Shown here: positions 54,133-63,306 of the stretch, one piece after another
Position numbering within the stretch: position 1 is the stretch's first letter
Layout of the letters: each line of letters starts with the position of its first letter
DNA from: Prauserella_A oleivorans
GTDB lineage: Bacteria > Actinomycetota > Actinomycetes > Mycobacteriales > Pseudonocardiaceae
Direction: 5' to 3'
NCBI RefSeq assembly: GCF_042685745.1
Contig: NZ_JBHUNT010000001.1
Coordinates: 434,001-498,000 of the forward strand
Length of the DNA stretch: 64,000 nt
Notes under the pieces: generated by a model
What the model saw: the letters and a program-made list of their open reading frames with translations, nothing else
Database searches by the model: none
What the model was told of the DNA's origin: nothing
Made by a program: the position numbers and the translations under genes

Positions 54133-55230
54133 TCAGCGGCCTCCGGGCGGGCGCTCACCCAGCACGGGCGGCATCACCGGGGTCTGCACACCCCACGTGT
54201 CGTCCTCCTCCTGCAGGTACGACGGCGCTGTGCGCTCGGTGTCCTCGCCGCCTCCGGGCCGGGCGGCGGCCATGCCCATCGGCATCGCGCCCGGCATGCC
54301 CGTGCCGCGCTGGCCCGTCGCCGCGGCCGCCGCGTGGGGCGAGGTACCCGGATGCGCCGGTGCGCCCGCGGCCGAGCGCGCGTCCGGTGCGGGCTCGGCC
54401 GCAAGGAACCCGCCGGGAGCCGGCGCGACCGGAGCACCGCCCGCGGGACCGAACCCACCGGCCGCGGGCATGCCGGCTACGGGCGCGGCCGCACCGGGCG
54501 ACACCGCACTCGCCGACGTGTCGTCGTCCTCTCCGCCACGCCCTGGGGGCTCGGGGTCGCGCTTCGGCGGGTCCTCCGGGACCTGGGTGATCCGGTGGTC
54601 GCCGGAGGGAGCCGAGAACGTCGGGACGCTCCGGTAGATCTCGTTCGACTGGTGCTGGTACCGCTCCATCACCTCGGCCGCCTGCTGATGCAGCTGCCGG
54701 GCGCGCTCCCGTTCCGGTGCGGGATCGGTGACCAGGTCCGGAGCGGACGCGAACCCGCCCGGCGCCTCGGCCAGCCGGGCCGGCTCCGCCTCGCCCCGCA
54801 GCGGCACCACCGGCGCCGGCAACAGCGGCGGCTCCGGCATCGTGTTCTTGGTGACCCGGGCGAGATCGGCCTGCTTGCTGACGCACTCCGACACCAGCAC
54901 GCTGCCCTCGGCCGTCTGCCGCGTCCAGGAGGAGAGCTGCTCGACCTTGCCGCGCGCCTCCTCGGCCGCCGCGCCCTGCCAGCCGTCAGCCGCCTGTTCG
55001 AGCGCCTGTTTGAGCAGCCTGCCGATGTCGTCCAGCTCGCCACCGAGCCGCGACCACTGGCCGGCCACCTCGTCGGCGCCCTCGAGGTCGAGACCGGTGG
55101 TGGCCATCCGGTACAGCTCTCGGTGCGAGTAGGTGCGCCAGTTGATCTCCTCGCCGAGATCCCCGGGCTCCGGCTCCGGTTCGGGCACCGGCCACGGATA
55201 GGGCAGGCAACGCGGCGTCGAGAGATCCAT
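54133..55230 (-). CDS. PPE-like type VII secretion substrate with Pro/Ala/Gly-rich tail
   Basis: The 365-residue protein has a helical PPE-like N-terminal half: NWRTYSHRELYRMATTGLDLEGADEVAGQW, WQGAAAEEARGKVEQLSSWT with the WxG-type turn, and a helix ending QADLARVTKN. The C-terminal half is low-complexity Pro, Ala and Gly (GMPAAGGFGPAGGAPVAPAP). It is likely exported with a small partner through an ESX system, none of whose core genes are in the window. The start overlaps the previous stop as TGATG. Confidence 0.78.
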   Translation of the reverse strand: MDLSTPRCLPYPWPVPEPEPEPGDLGEEINWRTYSHRELYRMATTGLDLEGADEVAGQWSRLGGELDDIGRLLKQALEQAADGWQGAAAEEARGKVEQLSSWTRQTAEGSVLVSECVSKQADLARVTKNTMPEPPLLPAPVVPLRGEAEPARLAEAPGGFASAPDLVTDPAPERERARQLHQQAAEVMERYQHQSNEIYRSVPTFSAPSGDHRITQVPEDPPKRDPEPPGRGGEDDDTSASAVSPGAAAPVAGMPAAGGFGPAGGAPVAPAPGGFLAAEPAPDARSAAGAPAHPGTSPHAAAAATGQRGTGMPGAMPMGMAAARPGGGEDTERTAPSYLQEEDDTWGVQTPVMPPVLGERPPGGR

Positions 55231-55679
55231 CAGTCCACCCTTCCCAGGCTGTGGAGCTGATCGCCCGCGGCCGCGTCGGCCTCGGTGATCAGCCCGGCGG
55301 CCCTGCGCACGATGTCGTCGAGCTTCTCCAGCTGGCCGGCGAAATCCTCGAGCACGGGGATCGCCGCGTCGGCTCCCCCGGACGCGGCGCCGCGCAGCCG
55401 CTCGCTCATGGCGCGGGCGACGAAGTTGGCGCCGAACCGCAGTGGCTGATCGATCCGCTCACTGCCGTCGGCGATGAGCGTGTGGACCCTGGACTGCAAC
55501 CGCGTGATCGCGGCCAGCAACTCGTGTGCGGCGTCCGGATCGAGGTGGAGCCGGCCGTCCTGGACCTGCTCCCGCACCACGTCCAGGTCTCTGGCCACGG
55601 GCGCCAGCGCGTCGGCCGCTCCGGAAGCGAATCTGTGCCCCACCGGCACGCGCTCGAGGTTTCCAGTCGTGTCCGTCAC
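55230..55679 (-). CDS. PE-like helical partner protein (149 aa)
   Basis: The protein is helical (MTDTTGNLERVPVGHRFASG; AHELLAAITRLQSRVHTLIADGSERIDQPLRFG; VLEDFAGQLEKLDDIVRRAAGLITEA) with no membrane segment or WXG motif. It is the first of three coupled genes ending with EspG. By position it is the PE-like partner of the PPE-like protein, though sequence alone is weak evidence. Confidence 0.6.
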   Translation of the reverse strand: MTDTTGNLERVPVGHRFASGAADALAPVARDLDVVREQVQDGRLHLDPDAAHELLAAITRLQSRVHTLIADGSERIDQPLRFGANFVARAMSERLRGAASGGADAAIPVLEDFAGQLEKLDDIVRRAAGLITEADAAAGDQLHSLGRVD

Positions 55680-55751
55680 GGCACCCCCAGGAGGCTAGGC
55701 AGTCAGCACCATAGCTGGGACGCGGCGCGGACACGAACGGTTCACACGTTC

Positions 55752-56399
55752 TCAGCGCAGGTAGGCGCCGAACCAGTCGAGGGTGCGCTGCCAGGCCTCC
55801 GCGGCGGCGGCCGGGTCGGCGTCGAACCGGTGGCTGGCCCCTGGGTACCGGATGACGTTGGCGGCCACCGGGGCCGACGCCGCCGCCTCCCGCAACCGCT
55901 CGATCTCGGCCTCCGCGGCCTCGTCACCGTCGTCGCCGTACAGACCGAGCCACGGGCTGCTCAGTTCGCCCGCGATGTCCACCAGCGCGGGCAGCGCGTC
56001 GGACACCGGTTCGACGACACCCCGGCCGCCCACGCTCACCGCGGCGCCGAGCTTGCGGCGCGCCGCGACGACGAGAGCGGCGGTACCGCCGAGGTCGAAG
56101 CCCATCACCCCGATGAGATCCGCCCGCACCTCGCGGTCGGCCAGCCACGCGAGCGTGACGTCGGTGGCCGCAAGGACGCTGCGCCCGTCGAACGAGCCAC
56201 CGCCCGCGATGTCCGGTGCCACGGCCAGCCAGCCGTCCGAGGCGAGCGCGGCGAGCAGCTCCTGCACCTCCGCCGTGACACCCTCGGCCTCGTGGAGCAC
56301 GACCACACCGCCCCGCACCGCACGGTCCGGCTCGGCGAACGTAAGCTGGACGCCCCGGCCGTCGGCGCGCTGGTAGTCGTCGGTGAAGGTCTGTGTCAT
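55752..56399 (-). CDS. Dienelactone-hydrolase-family protein with Asp at the nucleophile position
   Basis: The 215-residue alpha/beta hydrolase from ATG 56399 has the DLH layout: VVVLHEAEGVTAEVQ with Glu37, the elbow IGVMGFDLGG where dienelactone hydrolase has Cys and this has Asp102, LGLYGDDGDEAA with acid residues, and PGASHRFDAD with the His. The Cys-to-Asp change would alter chemistry to an Asp-based ester intermediate, as in haloalkane dehalogenases, or abolish it. Substrate unknown. Confidence 0.82.
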   Translation of the reverse strand: MTQTFTDDYQRADGRGVQLTFAEPDRAVRGGVVVLHEAEGVTAEVQELLAALASDGWLAVAPDIAGGGSFDGRSVLAATDVTLAWLADREVRADLIGVMGFDLGGTAALVVAARRKLGAAVSVGGRGVVEPVSDALPALVDIAGELSSPWLGLYGDDGDEAAEAEIERLREAAASAPVAANVIRYPGASHRFDADPAAAAEAWQRTLDWFGAYLR

Positions 56400-56512
56400 A
56401 CGCCTACTCAACCACCGTGGGTACACCCGGAGTCAACCGCAGCTGCAGCGGATCCGGCGAGATAGGTTGGACGACGGCACGTCGAACACCCAACGATCGC
56501 GAGGAGCGCACC

Positions 56513-57598
56513 GTGTCCACCGCGTCCAGCACACCCCACGCATCCGGGGCGGTCCCCACCCGAGCCGACCTGGCGGCGCTTCCCGCCTACGTTCCCGGCC
56601 GCACCGTGCCCGGCGCGATCAAGCTCGCCAGCAACGAGGTTCCCGGCGGGCCGCTGCCGAGCGTGGCGGAGGCCATCGCCCAGGCGACGAGCCAGGTGAA
56701 CCGCTACCCGGACATGGGGTCGCAGGCACTCACCGAGCGGCTCTCCCGCGAGCTGGACGTGGCAGGCGAGCGGATCGCCGTCGGCTGCGGCTCGGTGTCG
56801 CTGTGCCAGCAGGTGGTGCAGGCGATGTGCGCGCCGGGCGAGGAGGTGCTGTTCGCGTGGCGGTCGTTCGAGGCGTACCCGATCGTCACCCAGGTCGGCA
56901 ACGCCACACCGCGCACGGTGCCGCTCGACTCCGACCACGTCCACGACCTCGACGCGATGCTCGCCGCGATCACGCCCACCACGCGTGTGGTGTTCGTCTG
57001 CAACCCCAACAACCCGACCGGCACGGTGGTGCGGCGCGAGGCGCTGACCCGGTTCCTCGACGGCGTTCCCGGTGACGTGCTCGTGGTGCTGGACGAGGCC
57101 TACCGCGAGTTCGTCACCGACCGCGAGGTTCCCGACGGGCTCGACTTCGCCCGCACCCGGCGCAACGTCCTCGTGCTGCGCACCTTCTCCAAGGCCTACG
57201 GCCTCGCCGGGCTGCGCGTCGGCTACGCCGTCGGGCCGGAGGAGGTCATCACCGCTCTGCGCAAGGTGTACGTGGCGTTCAGCGTGAACGCGCTCGCGCA
57301 GACGGCCGCGATCGCCTCCCTCGACGCCAAGGACGAGCTGCTGGCACGCTGCTCCGACGTCGTGCTCGAACGCACCCGCGTGCGCGACGCGCTGCTCGCC
57401 GCAGGCTACGAGGTCCCGGAAACGCAGGCGAACTTCGTGTGGCTGCCGCTGCGCGAGCGGGCCGTGGAGTTCGCCGAGCACGCCATGCAGCACAAGGTCG
57501 TCGTGCGGCCGTTCGCCGGGGACGGCGTACGGGTGACCATCAGCACGCCCGAGGAGAACGACGTCTTCCTCGAGGCGGCGCGCACGTTCACGCGCTGA
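56513..57598 (+). CDS. Histidinol-phosphate/aromatic aminotransferase family protein
   Basis: The 361-residue PLP enzyme from GTG 56513 has KLASNEVPGGPLPSV, the substrate-loop FVCNPNNPTGT, LDEAYREFV, the lysine motif RTFSKAYGLAGLRVGYA, and RPFAGDGVRVTIST near the end. The class covers HisC and the aromatic aminotransferase PatA. No his genes are adjacent, so PatA-type aromatic amino acid synthesis is possible. Its 3' end overlaps the next gene, on the opposite strand, by 11 bp. Confidence 0.88.
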   Translation: MSTASSTPHASGAVPTRADLAALPAYVPGRTVPGAIKLASNEVPGGPLPSVAEAIAQATSQVNRYPDMGSQALTERLSRELDVAGERIAVGCGSVSLCQQVVQAMCAPGEEVLFAWRSFEAYPIVTQVGNATPRTVPLDSDHVHDLDAMLAAITPTTRVVFVCNPNNPTGTVVRREALTRFLDGVPGDVLVVLDEAYREFVTDREVPDGLDFARTRRNVLVLRTFSKAYGLAGLRVGYAVGPEEVITALRKVYVAFSVNALAQTAAIASLDAKDELLARCSDVVLERTRVRDALLAAGYEVPETQANFVWLPLRERAVEFAEHAMQHKVVVRPFAGDGVRVTISTPEENDVFLEAARTFTR

Positions 57599-58481
57599 TC
57601 GCGGACAGCAGGGCCAGCAGCGCCCGGTTGGCTTCGACGGCCTCGCCGTGGCGGTCGCCGAGCCGGGCGATCGTGCCGGTGAGGCCGTCGTACTCCAGCC
57701 GCCTGCCTGCCTCGCGGTCCTGCAGCATGGACGTCGTGCTGCCCGGTGCGAGTCCCTGCAGCCAGGCCAGCGTGCGGGTGGCGTCGGCGTCGGTGAGTTG
57801 CGCGCCCTCGGCGCGGCCGACCGCGACAGCCTCCCGCAACACGGCCAGCGCCAGGTCGGCGACAGCCGGTTCGGTGAGCACCTCCACGCGCCGTCCGGTG
57901 AGCGCGGTGATCGGGTTGGCGGCGACGTTGGTGAGCATCTTGCGCCACGCCGCCGTCCGGAAGTCGGCGTGTGTCTCCACGGTGAGCCCGGAGGTCTCGA
58001 ACAGGTTCGCCGCGGCCTTGGCGGCGGCGTCGTCGGGCAGCACCAGATCGCGTTCGGTGCGCCGGACCCGGACGCTGCCGGGCGCGGTGCGCTCGGCGTT
58101 GAGGTAGACCAGTGCGGGCACGACCGCGGCCGCACCCACCAGCGGCTCGACGCGCTCGCGGTGGTCGACGCCGTTCTGCGCGACGACCACGTGGCCGCCG
58201 TCGGCGGTGAGCCGGGCGAGCCACTCCGCTGTGGCCGGTGTGTCATGGATCTTGGTGGCCAGCACGACGAACGGCACCGGGCCGGCGTCCTCCGGCGAGC
58301 CCGCCCAGCCCACCGGGTACGCGCGGGTGCCCCGCTCGTCGGTGATCTCGATGCGCTCGAGCGGCCGCCTGCCGCAGGCGACGACCTCGTGTCCGGCCTC
58401 GGCGAGCGACGCCGCGAAGGCCGTGCCCACCGCTCCCAGTCCCACTACGGCAACGGTTTCCGCACTGTCCACAGTGTCCAT
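57588..58481 (-). CDS. 2-Dehydropantoate 2-reductase-like protein (PanE/ApbA)
   Basis: The 297-residue protein from ATG 58481 has the NADP motif VAVVGLGAVGTAFAASLAEAG, VVLATKIHDTPATAEWL, the catalytic Lys-Asn region WRKMLTNVAANPITALTGR, and a C-terminal helical domain. It would reduce a 2-oxo acid such as ketopantoate. It overlaps glmS by ATGA, though the functional link is unclear. Confidence 0.85.
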   Translation of the reverse strand: MDTVDSAETVAVVGLGAVGTAFAASLAEAGHEVVACGRRPLERIEITDERGTRAYPVGWAGSPEDAGPVPFVVLATKIHDTPATAEWLARLTADGGHVVVAQNGVDHRERVEPLVGAAAVVPALVYLNAERTAPGSVRVRRTERDLVLPDDAAAKAAANLFETSGLTVETHADFRTAAWRKMLTNVAANPITALTGRRVEVLTEPAVADLALAVLREAVAVGRAEGAQLTDADATRTLAWLQGLAPGSTTSMLQDREAGRRLEYDGLTGTIARLGDRHGEAVEANRALLALLSAISA

Positions 58482-60307
58482 CACTCCACCGTCACGCTCT
58501 TGGCCAGGTTCCGCGGCTTGTCGATGTCGCGGCCGAGCACCGTCGCGAGGTGGTAGGCCAGCAGCTGCAGCGGGATGCCGAACAGGATCGGGTCGAGCTC
58601 CGGCTCGGTCCTCGGCACCCGCAGCTCGATGTCGGCCAGACCGGCGGGCAGGTCCGCGTTGGTGACGGCGATCACCGGGCCGCCGCGGGCCTTGATCTGC
58701 TCGATGGTGCCGATGTTCTTGGCGAGCAGTTCGTCGTCGGGAACGATCACCACGGACGGCATGTCCCCGTCGATCAGCGCGATCGGCCCGTGCTTGAGCT
58801 CGCCCGCCTGGTAGGCCTCGGCGTGGACGTAGGAGATCTCCTTGAGTTTCTGGGCGCCCTCCCGCGCCACCGGCCAGCCACGCACGCGCCCGACGAAGAA
58901 CATGTGCCTGGCCGCGGAGAACCGGCGCGCCGCGTCCGCGATGTGCTCGTCCTGCGCGATGACCTCCTCGATCCGCGACGGCAGCGCCACGAGACCGGCC
59001 ACGATCCGCCTGCCGTCGGCGACGGACAGATCCCGCACCCGCCCCAGCAGCAGCGCCAGCATGGCGAAGCAGGTGCTCATGTTGGTGACGGCCTTGGTGG
59101 AGGCGACCGACACCTCCGGGCCCGCGTGGAGGAACACGCCGCTGCCGCATTCCCGCGCGATGGCGCTGCCCACGGCGTTCACGGCGCCGATGACGCGCCC
59201 GCCCTTGCGGGCGAGCTCCTGCACGGCGGCGAGCGTGTCGGCCGTCTCGCCGGACTGGCTGACGGCGACGTAGAGCGTGTCGGGGTCGACGACCGGGTTG
59301 CGGTAGCGGAACTCCGACGCGGGCTCGGCGTCGGCCGGGATACGGGCCAGCTCCTCGACGAGGTTCGCTCCGATCTGCCCGGCGTAGTACGCCGAACCGC
59401 AGCCGATGAACTTGACGCGCCGGATCGACCGCAGATCGCGCGGCTCCAGCCGCAGGCCACCGAGCCGGGCGGTGGAGAACCGCTCGTCCAGCCTGCCCAT
59501 CAGCGCGCGGCGCATGGCCTCGGGCTGCTCGGCGATCTCCTTGCGCATGTAGTCGGGGTGGCCGTCGAGCTGGTAGTCCGCGTCGGTGAGCTCGACCTCG
59601 GTGGGCGTCTTGTCGGTGCGCCGGGCCTGGAGCGTGCTGGTCCGGTAGTCGCCCGCCTTGAGCGTGGCCAGCTCGCCGTCGTCGAGGTAGACCACGCGCT
59701 GGGTGTGCCGGACGAGCGCGGCCACGTCGGAGGCGACGAACATCTCGCCGTCCCCGATGCCGAGCACGATCGGGCTGCCGTTGCGGGCGACGACGAGCTC
59801 CCCGGGACTGCGCAGGTCCAGCACCACGATGCCGTAAGCACCCTCGACCACCCGCAGCGCGCCGCGCACGGCGTCCTCGAGGGTCTCGGCGCCGTCGCGC
59901 AGCCGTGCGGCGATCAGGTGGGCGAGTGCCTCGGTGTCGGTGTCGGAGGCGAACTCGACGCCGTTCGCGGTGAGCTTGGCGCGCAGCGCCTCGGCGTTCT
60001 CGATGATGCCGTTGTGGACGACGGCGACCCGGCCCTCGCTGTCGGTGTGCGGGTGGGCGTTCGCGTCGGTCGGCTCGCCGTGGGTGGCCCAGCGGGTGTG
60101 GGCGATGCCGATGGGCGCCGGGTGGTTGTCGCCGACGAGGTCCCGCAGCTCCGCGACGCGGACGGCGGCCTTGGTCACCTTGAGCCGTCCGCGGTGGGCC
60201 AGCGCGACACCCGCCGAGTCGTACCCGCGGTACTCCAGCCGCTGCAGGCCCTCGAGCAGGATCGGCGCCGCTTGCCGCTGGCCGACGTAACCGACGATTC
60301 CGCACAT
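58481..60307 (-). CDS. glmS: Glutamine-fructose-6-phosphate aminotransferase
   Basis: The 608-residue protein starts MCGIVGYVGQRQA with the catalytic Cys after Met removal. The glutaminase half (residues 1-about 240) includes THTRWATHGEPTDANAHPH-like sequence near residue 72, and two SIS domains follow (CGSAYYAGQ, VSQSGETADTLAAV, HGPIALIDGDMP, and a C-terminal LAKSVTVE). It makes glucosamine-6-phosphate for peptidoglycan. No ribozyme leader is expected or seen. Confidence 0.96.
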   Translation of the reverse strand: MCGIVGYVGQRQAAPILLEGLQRLEYRGYDSAGVALAHRGRLKVTKAAVRVAELRDLVGDNHPAPIGIAHTRWATHGEPTDANAHPHTDSEGRVAVVHNGIIENAEALRAKLTANGVEFASDTDTEALAHLIAARLRDGAETLEDAVRGALRVVEGAYGIVVLDLRSPGELVVARNGSPIVLGIGDGEMFVASDVAALVRHTQRVVYLDDGELATLKAGDYRTSTLQARRTDKTPTEVELTDADYQLDGHPDYMRKEIAEQPEAMRRALMGRLDERFSTARLGGLRLEPRDLRSIRRVKFIGCGSAYYAGQIGANLVEELARIPADAEPASEFRYRNPVVDPDTLYVAVSQSGETADTLAAVQELARKGGRVIGAVNAVGSAIARECGSGVFLHAGPEVSVASTKAVTNMSTCFAMLALLLGRVRDLSVADGRRIVAGLVALPSRIEEVIAQDEHIADAARRFSAARHMFFVGRVRGWPVAREGAQKLKEISYVHAEAYQAGELKHGPIALIDGDMPSVVIVPDDELLAKNIGTIEQIKARGGPVIAVTNADLPAGLADIELRVPRTEPELDPILFGIPLQLLAYHLATVLGRDIDKPRNLAKSVTVE

Positions 60308-60322
60308 GGAGCGCTCCTGGAT

Positions 60323-60375
60323 CTAGGTCGTCCTAGGTTGTCCTAGGTTGTCGTGGTGGCGGTTGTCGTGGTGGC
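60323..60375. repeat. Short direct repeats upstream of glmS
   Basis: TCCTAGGTTG occurs twice in tandem with a variant before it (60323-60350), and GGTTGTCGTGGTGGC occurs twice (60346-60375). They fill the glmS promoter region and might affect expression or slip during replication. Confidence 0.7.
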
Positions 60376-60439
60376 GAAGCCGCTGGTGAAGTGGCCGCAG
60401 ACCGGCACCGCCGAGGCGGCCATGCCGCAGCTGCTCCGT

Positions 60440-60709
60440 TCAGCCGTAGACGATGCGGCGCAGCTGCCGCTCGGTGAGCGGACCGGCCGCGAAGGGACGG
60501 AACGCCAGCTCGGTGGTCAGCACCGCCCAAATCTGCGCGTTCTTCATCCCCCGCCCCTTCAGCTCGCGATGCCGGCGCCGGACGAACTCCTCGATGGTCT
60601 CACCGAAGAACGCGATGACGTCGGCGATCACGCGGGCGGCCGTGCCGTCCGGCAGGCCGGTCGAGCCGGCCACGTGCCGCACGAGCTCGGCGGGCAGCAG
60701 CTGTTCCAT
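60440..60709 (-). CDS. Hypothetical protein (89 aa), helical
   Basis: The frame MEQLLPAELVRHVAGSTGLPDGTAARVIADVIAFFGETIEEFVRRRHRELKGRGMKN encodes a compact helical, basic protein ending LRRIVYG. No signal or membrane segment. It lies upstream of glmS on the same strand, and I do not recognise a family. Confidence 0.65.
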   Translation of the reverse strand: MEQLLPAELVRHVAGSTGLPDGTAARVIADVIAFFGETIEEFVRRRHRELKGRGMKNAQIWAVLTTELAFRPFAAGPLTERQLRRIVYG

Positions 60710-60771
60710 CCATCGGAGCCTCGCAGACCGCTGTTACGAAACCCAAAATCCTGTCCGATTTCGGGCAGAAC

Positions 60772-61563
60772 TCACAGCTGCCGCAACACGAGTTGCACGA
60801 TGGCCGCGACCCCGACCACCACGATCACGCCGCGCAACATCGTCGGCGAGAGCTTCCGGCCGACCCGCGCGCCCAGCCAGCCGCCGAGGATCGATCCGGC
60901 GGCGAGCAGCCCGACCACGGGCCAGCTGATCGGCGCGACGAAGGCGTAGATGGTGCCCGCCACGACGTTGACCACCGCCGCGAGCACGTTCTTGATGCCG
61001 TTGAGCCGCTGGATCGGCTCGGTCATGAGGATGCCCATGATCGCCATCAGCATCACGCCCTGCGCGGCCGTGAAGTAGCCGCCGTAGATGCCGACCAGAA
61101 AGATCATGGTGATGAGCAGGACGGCGCCCTTGCGGCCGGACTGCCCTCCGTCGCCGGCGCGCTCTTGCTTCTCCGCCCGCCTGCTCAGCACCCAGCTCGA
61201 CACCCTGGGCTGCACGATCACCAGCACCAGGGCCAGCGCGACCAGGACCGGCACCACCGTCTCGAAGGCGTCCGGCGGCAGGGACAGCAGCAGGATCGTC
61301 CCGCCCACCGCTCCGAGCGCCGAGGCGGGGATGAACGTCAGCAGCCTGCGCAGCTGGCCCCGCATCTCCCTGCGGTAGCCGATCGCGCCGCTGATGCTGC
61401 CGGGGGCGAGGCCGATGGCGTTCGAGGTGGTCGCCGTGACGGGCGAGTACCCAAATGCCACGAGGACCGGGAACGTCACCAACGTTCCGGACCCGACCAC
61501 CGTGTTGATCATCCCCGCCCAGACGCCGGCCAGCGCGATGAGAACGGCATGCCACCAGACCAC
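60772..61563 (-). CDS. TauE/SafE-family membrane transporter (TSUP)
   Basis: The 263-residue protein has the two-repeat TSUP layout: ALAGVWAGMINTVVGSGTLVTFPVLVAFGYSPVTATTSNAIGLAPGSISGA and, in the second half, LVGIYGGYFTAAQGVMLM, with about eight transmembrane helices. Family members export sulfite, organosulfonates or related anions. No sulfur genes are nearby. Confidence 0.88.
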   Translation of the reverse strand: MVWWHAVLIALAGVWAGMINTVVGSGTLVTFPVLVAFGYSPVTATTSNAIGLAPGSISGAIGYRREMRGQLRRLLTFIPASALGAVGGTILLLSLPPDAFETVVPVLVALALVLVIVQPRVSSWVLSRRAEKQERAGDGGQSGRKGAVLLITMIFLVGIYGGYFTAAQGVMLMAIMGILMTEPIQRLNGIKNVLAAVVNVVAGTIYAFVAPISWPVVGLLAAGSILGGWLGARVGRKLSPTMLRGVIVVVGVAAIVQLVLRQL

Positions 61564-61652
61564 GGACGGACCATAAGTGGCCGTGATCAGGGCCGCTCGC
61601 CCTGGGCGCGTATACAGTGTTCAGTATCACCATGCGCTGGTAGACCTCCACG

Positions 61653-61676
61653 TTTCGCTCGGCAGCGCCCGGGTAA
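61653..61676 (+). promoter_or_regulatory. SigF/SigB-type promoter
   Basis: GTTT at 61653-61656 and GGGTA at 61672-61676 with 15 bp between match the actinobacterial SigF consensus (GTTT-15/17-GGGTA). It is 31 bp upstream of the next start. Confidence 0.7.
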
Positions 61677-61707
61677 CCACGGGCCGAGCGACGCGAGGGA
61701 GGTACGA

Positions 61708-62805
61708 GTGGACACGACGACGTTGCGTGAACTGGCGACCACCAAGGGGCCATTCGCGTCGGCGTACTTCGACGACTCCCACGACACCGCGGACGCCGCG
61801 AAGCTTCTCGAGTTGCGCTGGCGGGAGGTACGCGAGCAGCTCGCCGATCAGGGGGCGCCCAGCGAGACGCTCGACGCGATGGAGTCCGCCGTCCGCGACA
61901 GCTCCCCGCCGGTCGGCCGGAGCGGCCGCGCGCTCGTGGCCGCCGCCGACCGCGTGCTCGTGGACCAGGAGCTCGACGCTCCCCCCGCACAGACCGTCGC
62001 CCGGCTCTCCGACCTGCCCTACCTGCTGCCGCTGGCCGAGCTCGGCGAGCTGCCACCGGCACACGTGGTGGTGGTCGTCGACCACGTCGGTGCCGACGTC
62101 ACCGCCGTCGACCAGCACGGCCGGATCGTGGAGCAGGAGACCGTCGAGGGCTCGGACCACCCGGTGCACAAGGTGCGGGGTGGCGGCGCGGCCCACCGCG
62201 ACCTGCAGTCGCGCACCGAGGAGACCATGCGCGCCAACATCGACCGGGTCGCCGAGCACGTCTCCACCACCGCTCGGCGCCTCGGCGCCGGCCTCGTCGT
62301 CCTGGCCGGTGAGTCACAGGCCCGCAAACAGCTGCACGATGCCCTGCCCGAACAGGTGCGGCGCACCACCACCGAGCTGCAGACCGGGGCGCGGCACCAA
62401 GGCGGTTCCAACGACGAGCTGCGCAGGCAGATCGACGAGCTGCTGGCCGACGCCAAGAAGGCGCGCCGCGCCGAGGTGCGCGAACGCTTCCGCGCGGCAC
62501 TCGGGCAGCAGACCGGGCTCGCCGTCCAAGGCCTGGAAGCCACCACGACGGCATTGCGGGAAGCCAATGTCGAGACACTGATCGTCGGCGACCTGGGGGA
62601 TGCCGAAGTCCTCACCGGGCCGGAACCGACGCTCGTCGGATCCCAGGAAGAAGAACTGAAGGCGCAGGGCACCGATGCACTCGCCCGGCGCCGTGCCGAC
62701 GAGGCATTGGCCGTCGCGGCGATCGCGTCGGCCGCCGAGATCGTGTACGCCGATGCGTCCCTCGGGCTCACGGAAGGAGTGGGGGCGATCCTGCGTCATG
62801 ATTGA
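61708..62805 (+). CDS. Vms1/baeRF-like stress protein (Rv2629-type)
   Basis: The 365-residue protein from GTG 61708 has the features of actinobacterial Rv2629-like proteins: an N-terminal FASAYFDDSHD, a central TMRANIDRVAEHVSTTARRLGAGLVVLAGESQARKQL and a C-terminal VETLIVGDLGDAEVLTG. The fold resembles eRF1 domain 2-like, peptidyl-tRNA-acting enzymes (baeRF, Vms1). The SigF-type promoter and the next genes, an anti-sigma factor and a sigma factor, indicate stress-time expression. Confidence 0.8.
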   Translation: MDTTTLRELATTKGPFASAYFDDSHDTADAAKLLELRWREVREQLADQGAPSETLDAMESAVRDSSPPVGRSGRALVAAADRVLVDQELDAPPAQTVARLSDLPYLLPLAELGELPPAHVVVVVDHVGADVTAVDQHGRIVEQETVEGSDHPVHKVRGGGAAHRDLQSRTEETMRANIDRVAEHVSTTARRLGAGLVVLAGESQARKQLHDALPEQVRRTTTELQTGARHQGGSNDELRRQIDELLADAKKARRAEVRERFRAALGQQTGLAVQGLEATTTALREANVETLIVGDLGDAEVLTGPEPTLVGSQEEELKAQGTDALARRRADEALAVAAIASAAEIVYADASLGLTEGVGAILRHD

Positions 62806-62868
62806 TCCGGGACGAGCCGCGGCCGGGGCGCCGCAGCGGACAAGATGAATGGCCGGTAAGACGCTGAG

Positions 62869-63306
62869 GTGAAAGTGACAAAGACAGAGCCTTCGTCGCA
62901 AGACGTGGGTGCCCAGGACGATATCGAGGTACGCCTCGGCGCGAACCTGGTCCACCTGCCCATCATTCGCTCGATCGCGGCCAACATCGCGATCCGCGCG
63001 GACTTCGATCTGGACGCGATCGCGGATCTGCGCCTGGCCGTGGACGAGGCATGCTCCACCCTCATCACCCGTGCGGTGCCCGGCAGCACCATGGTGTGCC
63101 GGTTCACCATCGACGGCGACGAGCTGCGGTTCCGCGGCGGCGTGCCCTCCGTTGACGACTCCGCGCCCAGCACGGCGTCGTTCGGCTGGAAGGTACTGAC
63201 GACACTCGCCGACTCCGCCTCCTCGTGGGTGGAGCCGAGCTCGCAGAACGGGCAGCGCAACTGGGTACACGTCGAACTCGCGAAGCGAAAGCCGACTCTT
63301 ACGTGA
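62869..63306 (+). CDS. rsbW: RsbW-like anti-sigma factor
   Basis: The 145-residue GHKL-type protein starts with GTG (KVTKTEPSSQDVGAQDDIEVRLGANLVHLPIIRSI). It has the N-box LRLAVDEACSTLI, the G-region FGWKVLTTLADSASSWVEPS, and the usual size. It binds the following sigma factor and is released by a phosphorylation-dependent antagonist. The stop overlaps the sigma gene start as GTGA. Confidence 0.88.
   Translation: MKVTKTEPSSQDVGAQDDIEVRLGANLVHLPIIRSIAANIAIRADFDLDAIADLRLAVDEACSTLITRAVPGSTMVCRFTIDGDELRFRGGVPSVDDSAPSTASFGWKVLTTLADSASSWVEPSSQNGQRNWVHVELAKRKPTLT

Noticed and set aside
57588..60305. A 905-residue open frame joining glmS and the ketopantoate-reductase-like gene
   Set aside because: Its first two thirds are glmS in a wrong frame. 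Only the last third is real, and it starts at 58481.
60308..60439. glmS ribozyme or riboswitch upstream of glmS
   Set aside because: The region is short direct repeats without the ribozyme core, and the class is a firmicute feature.
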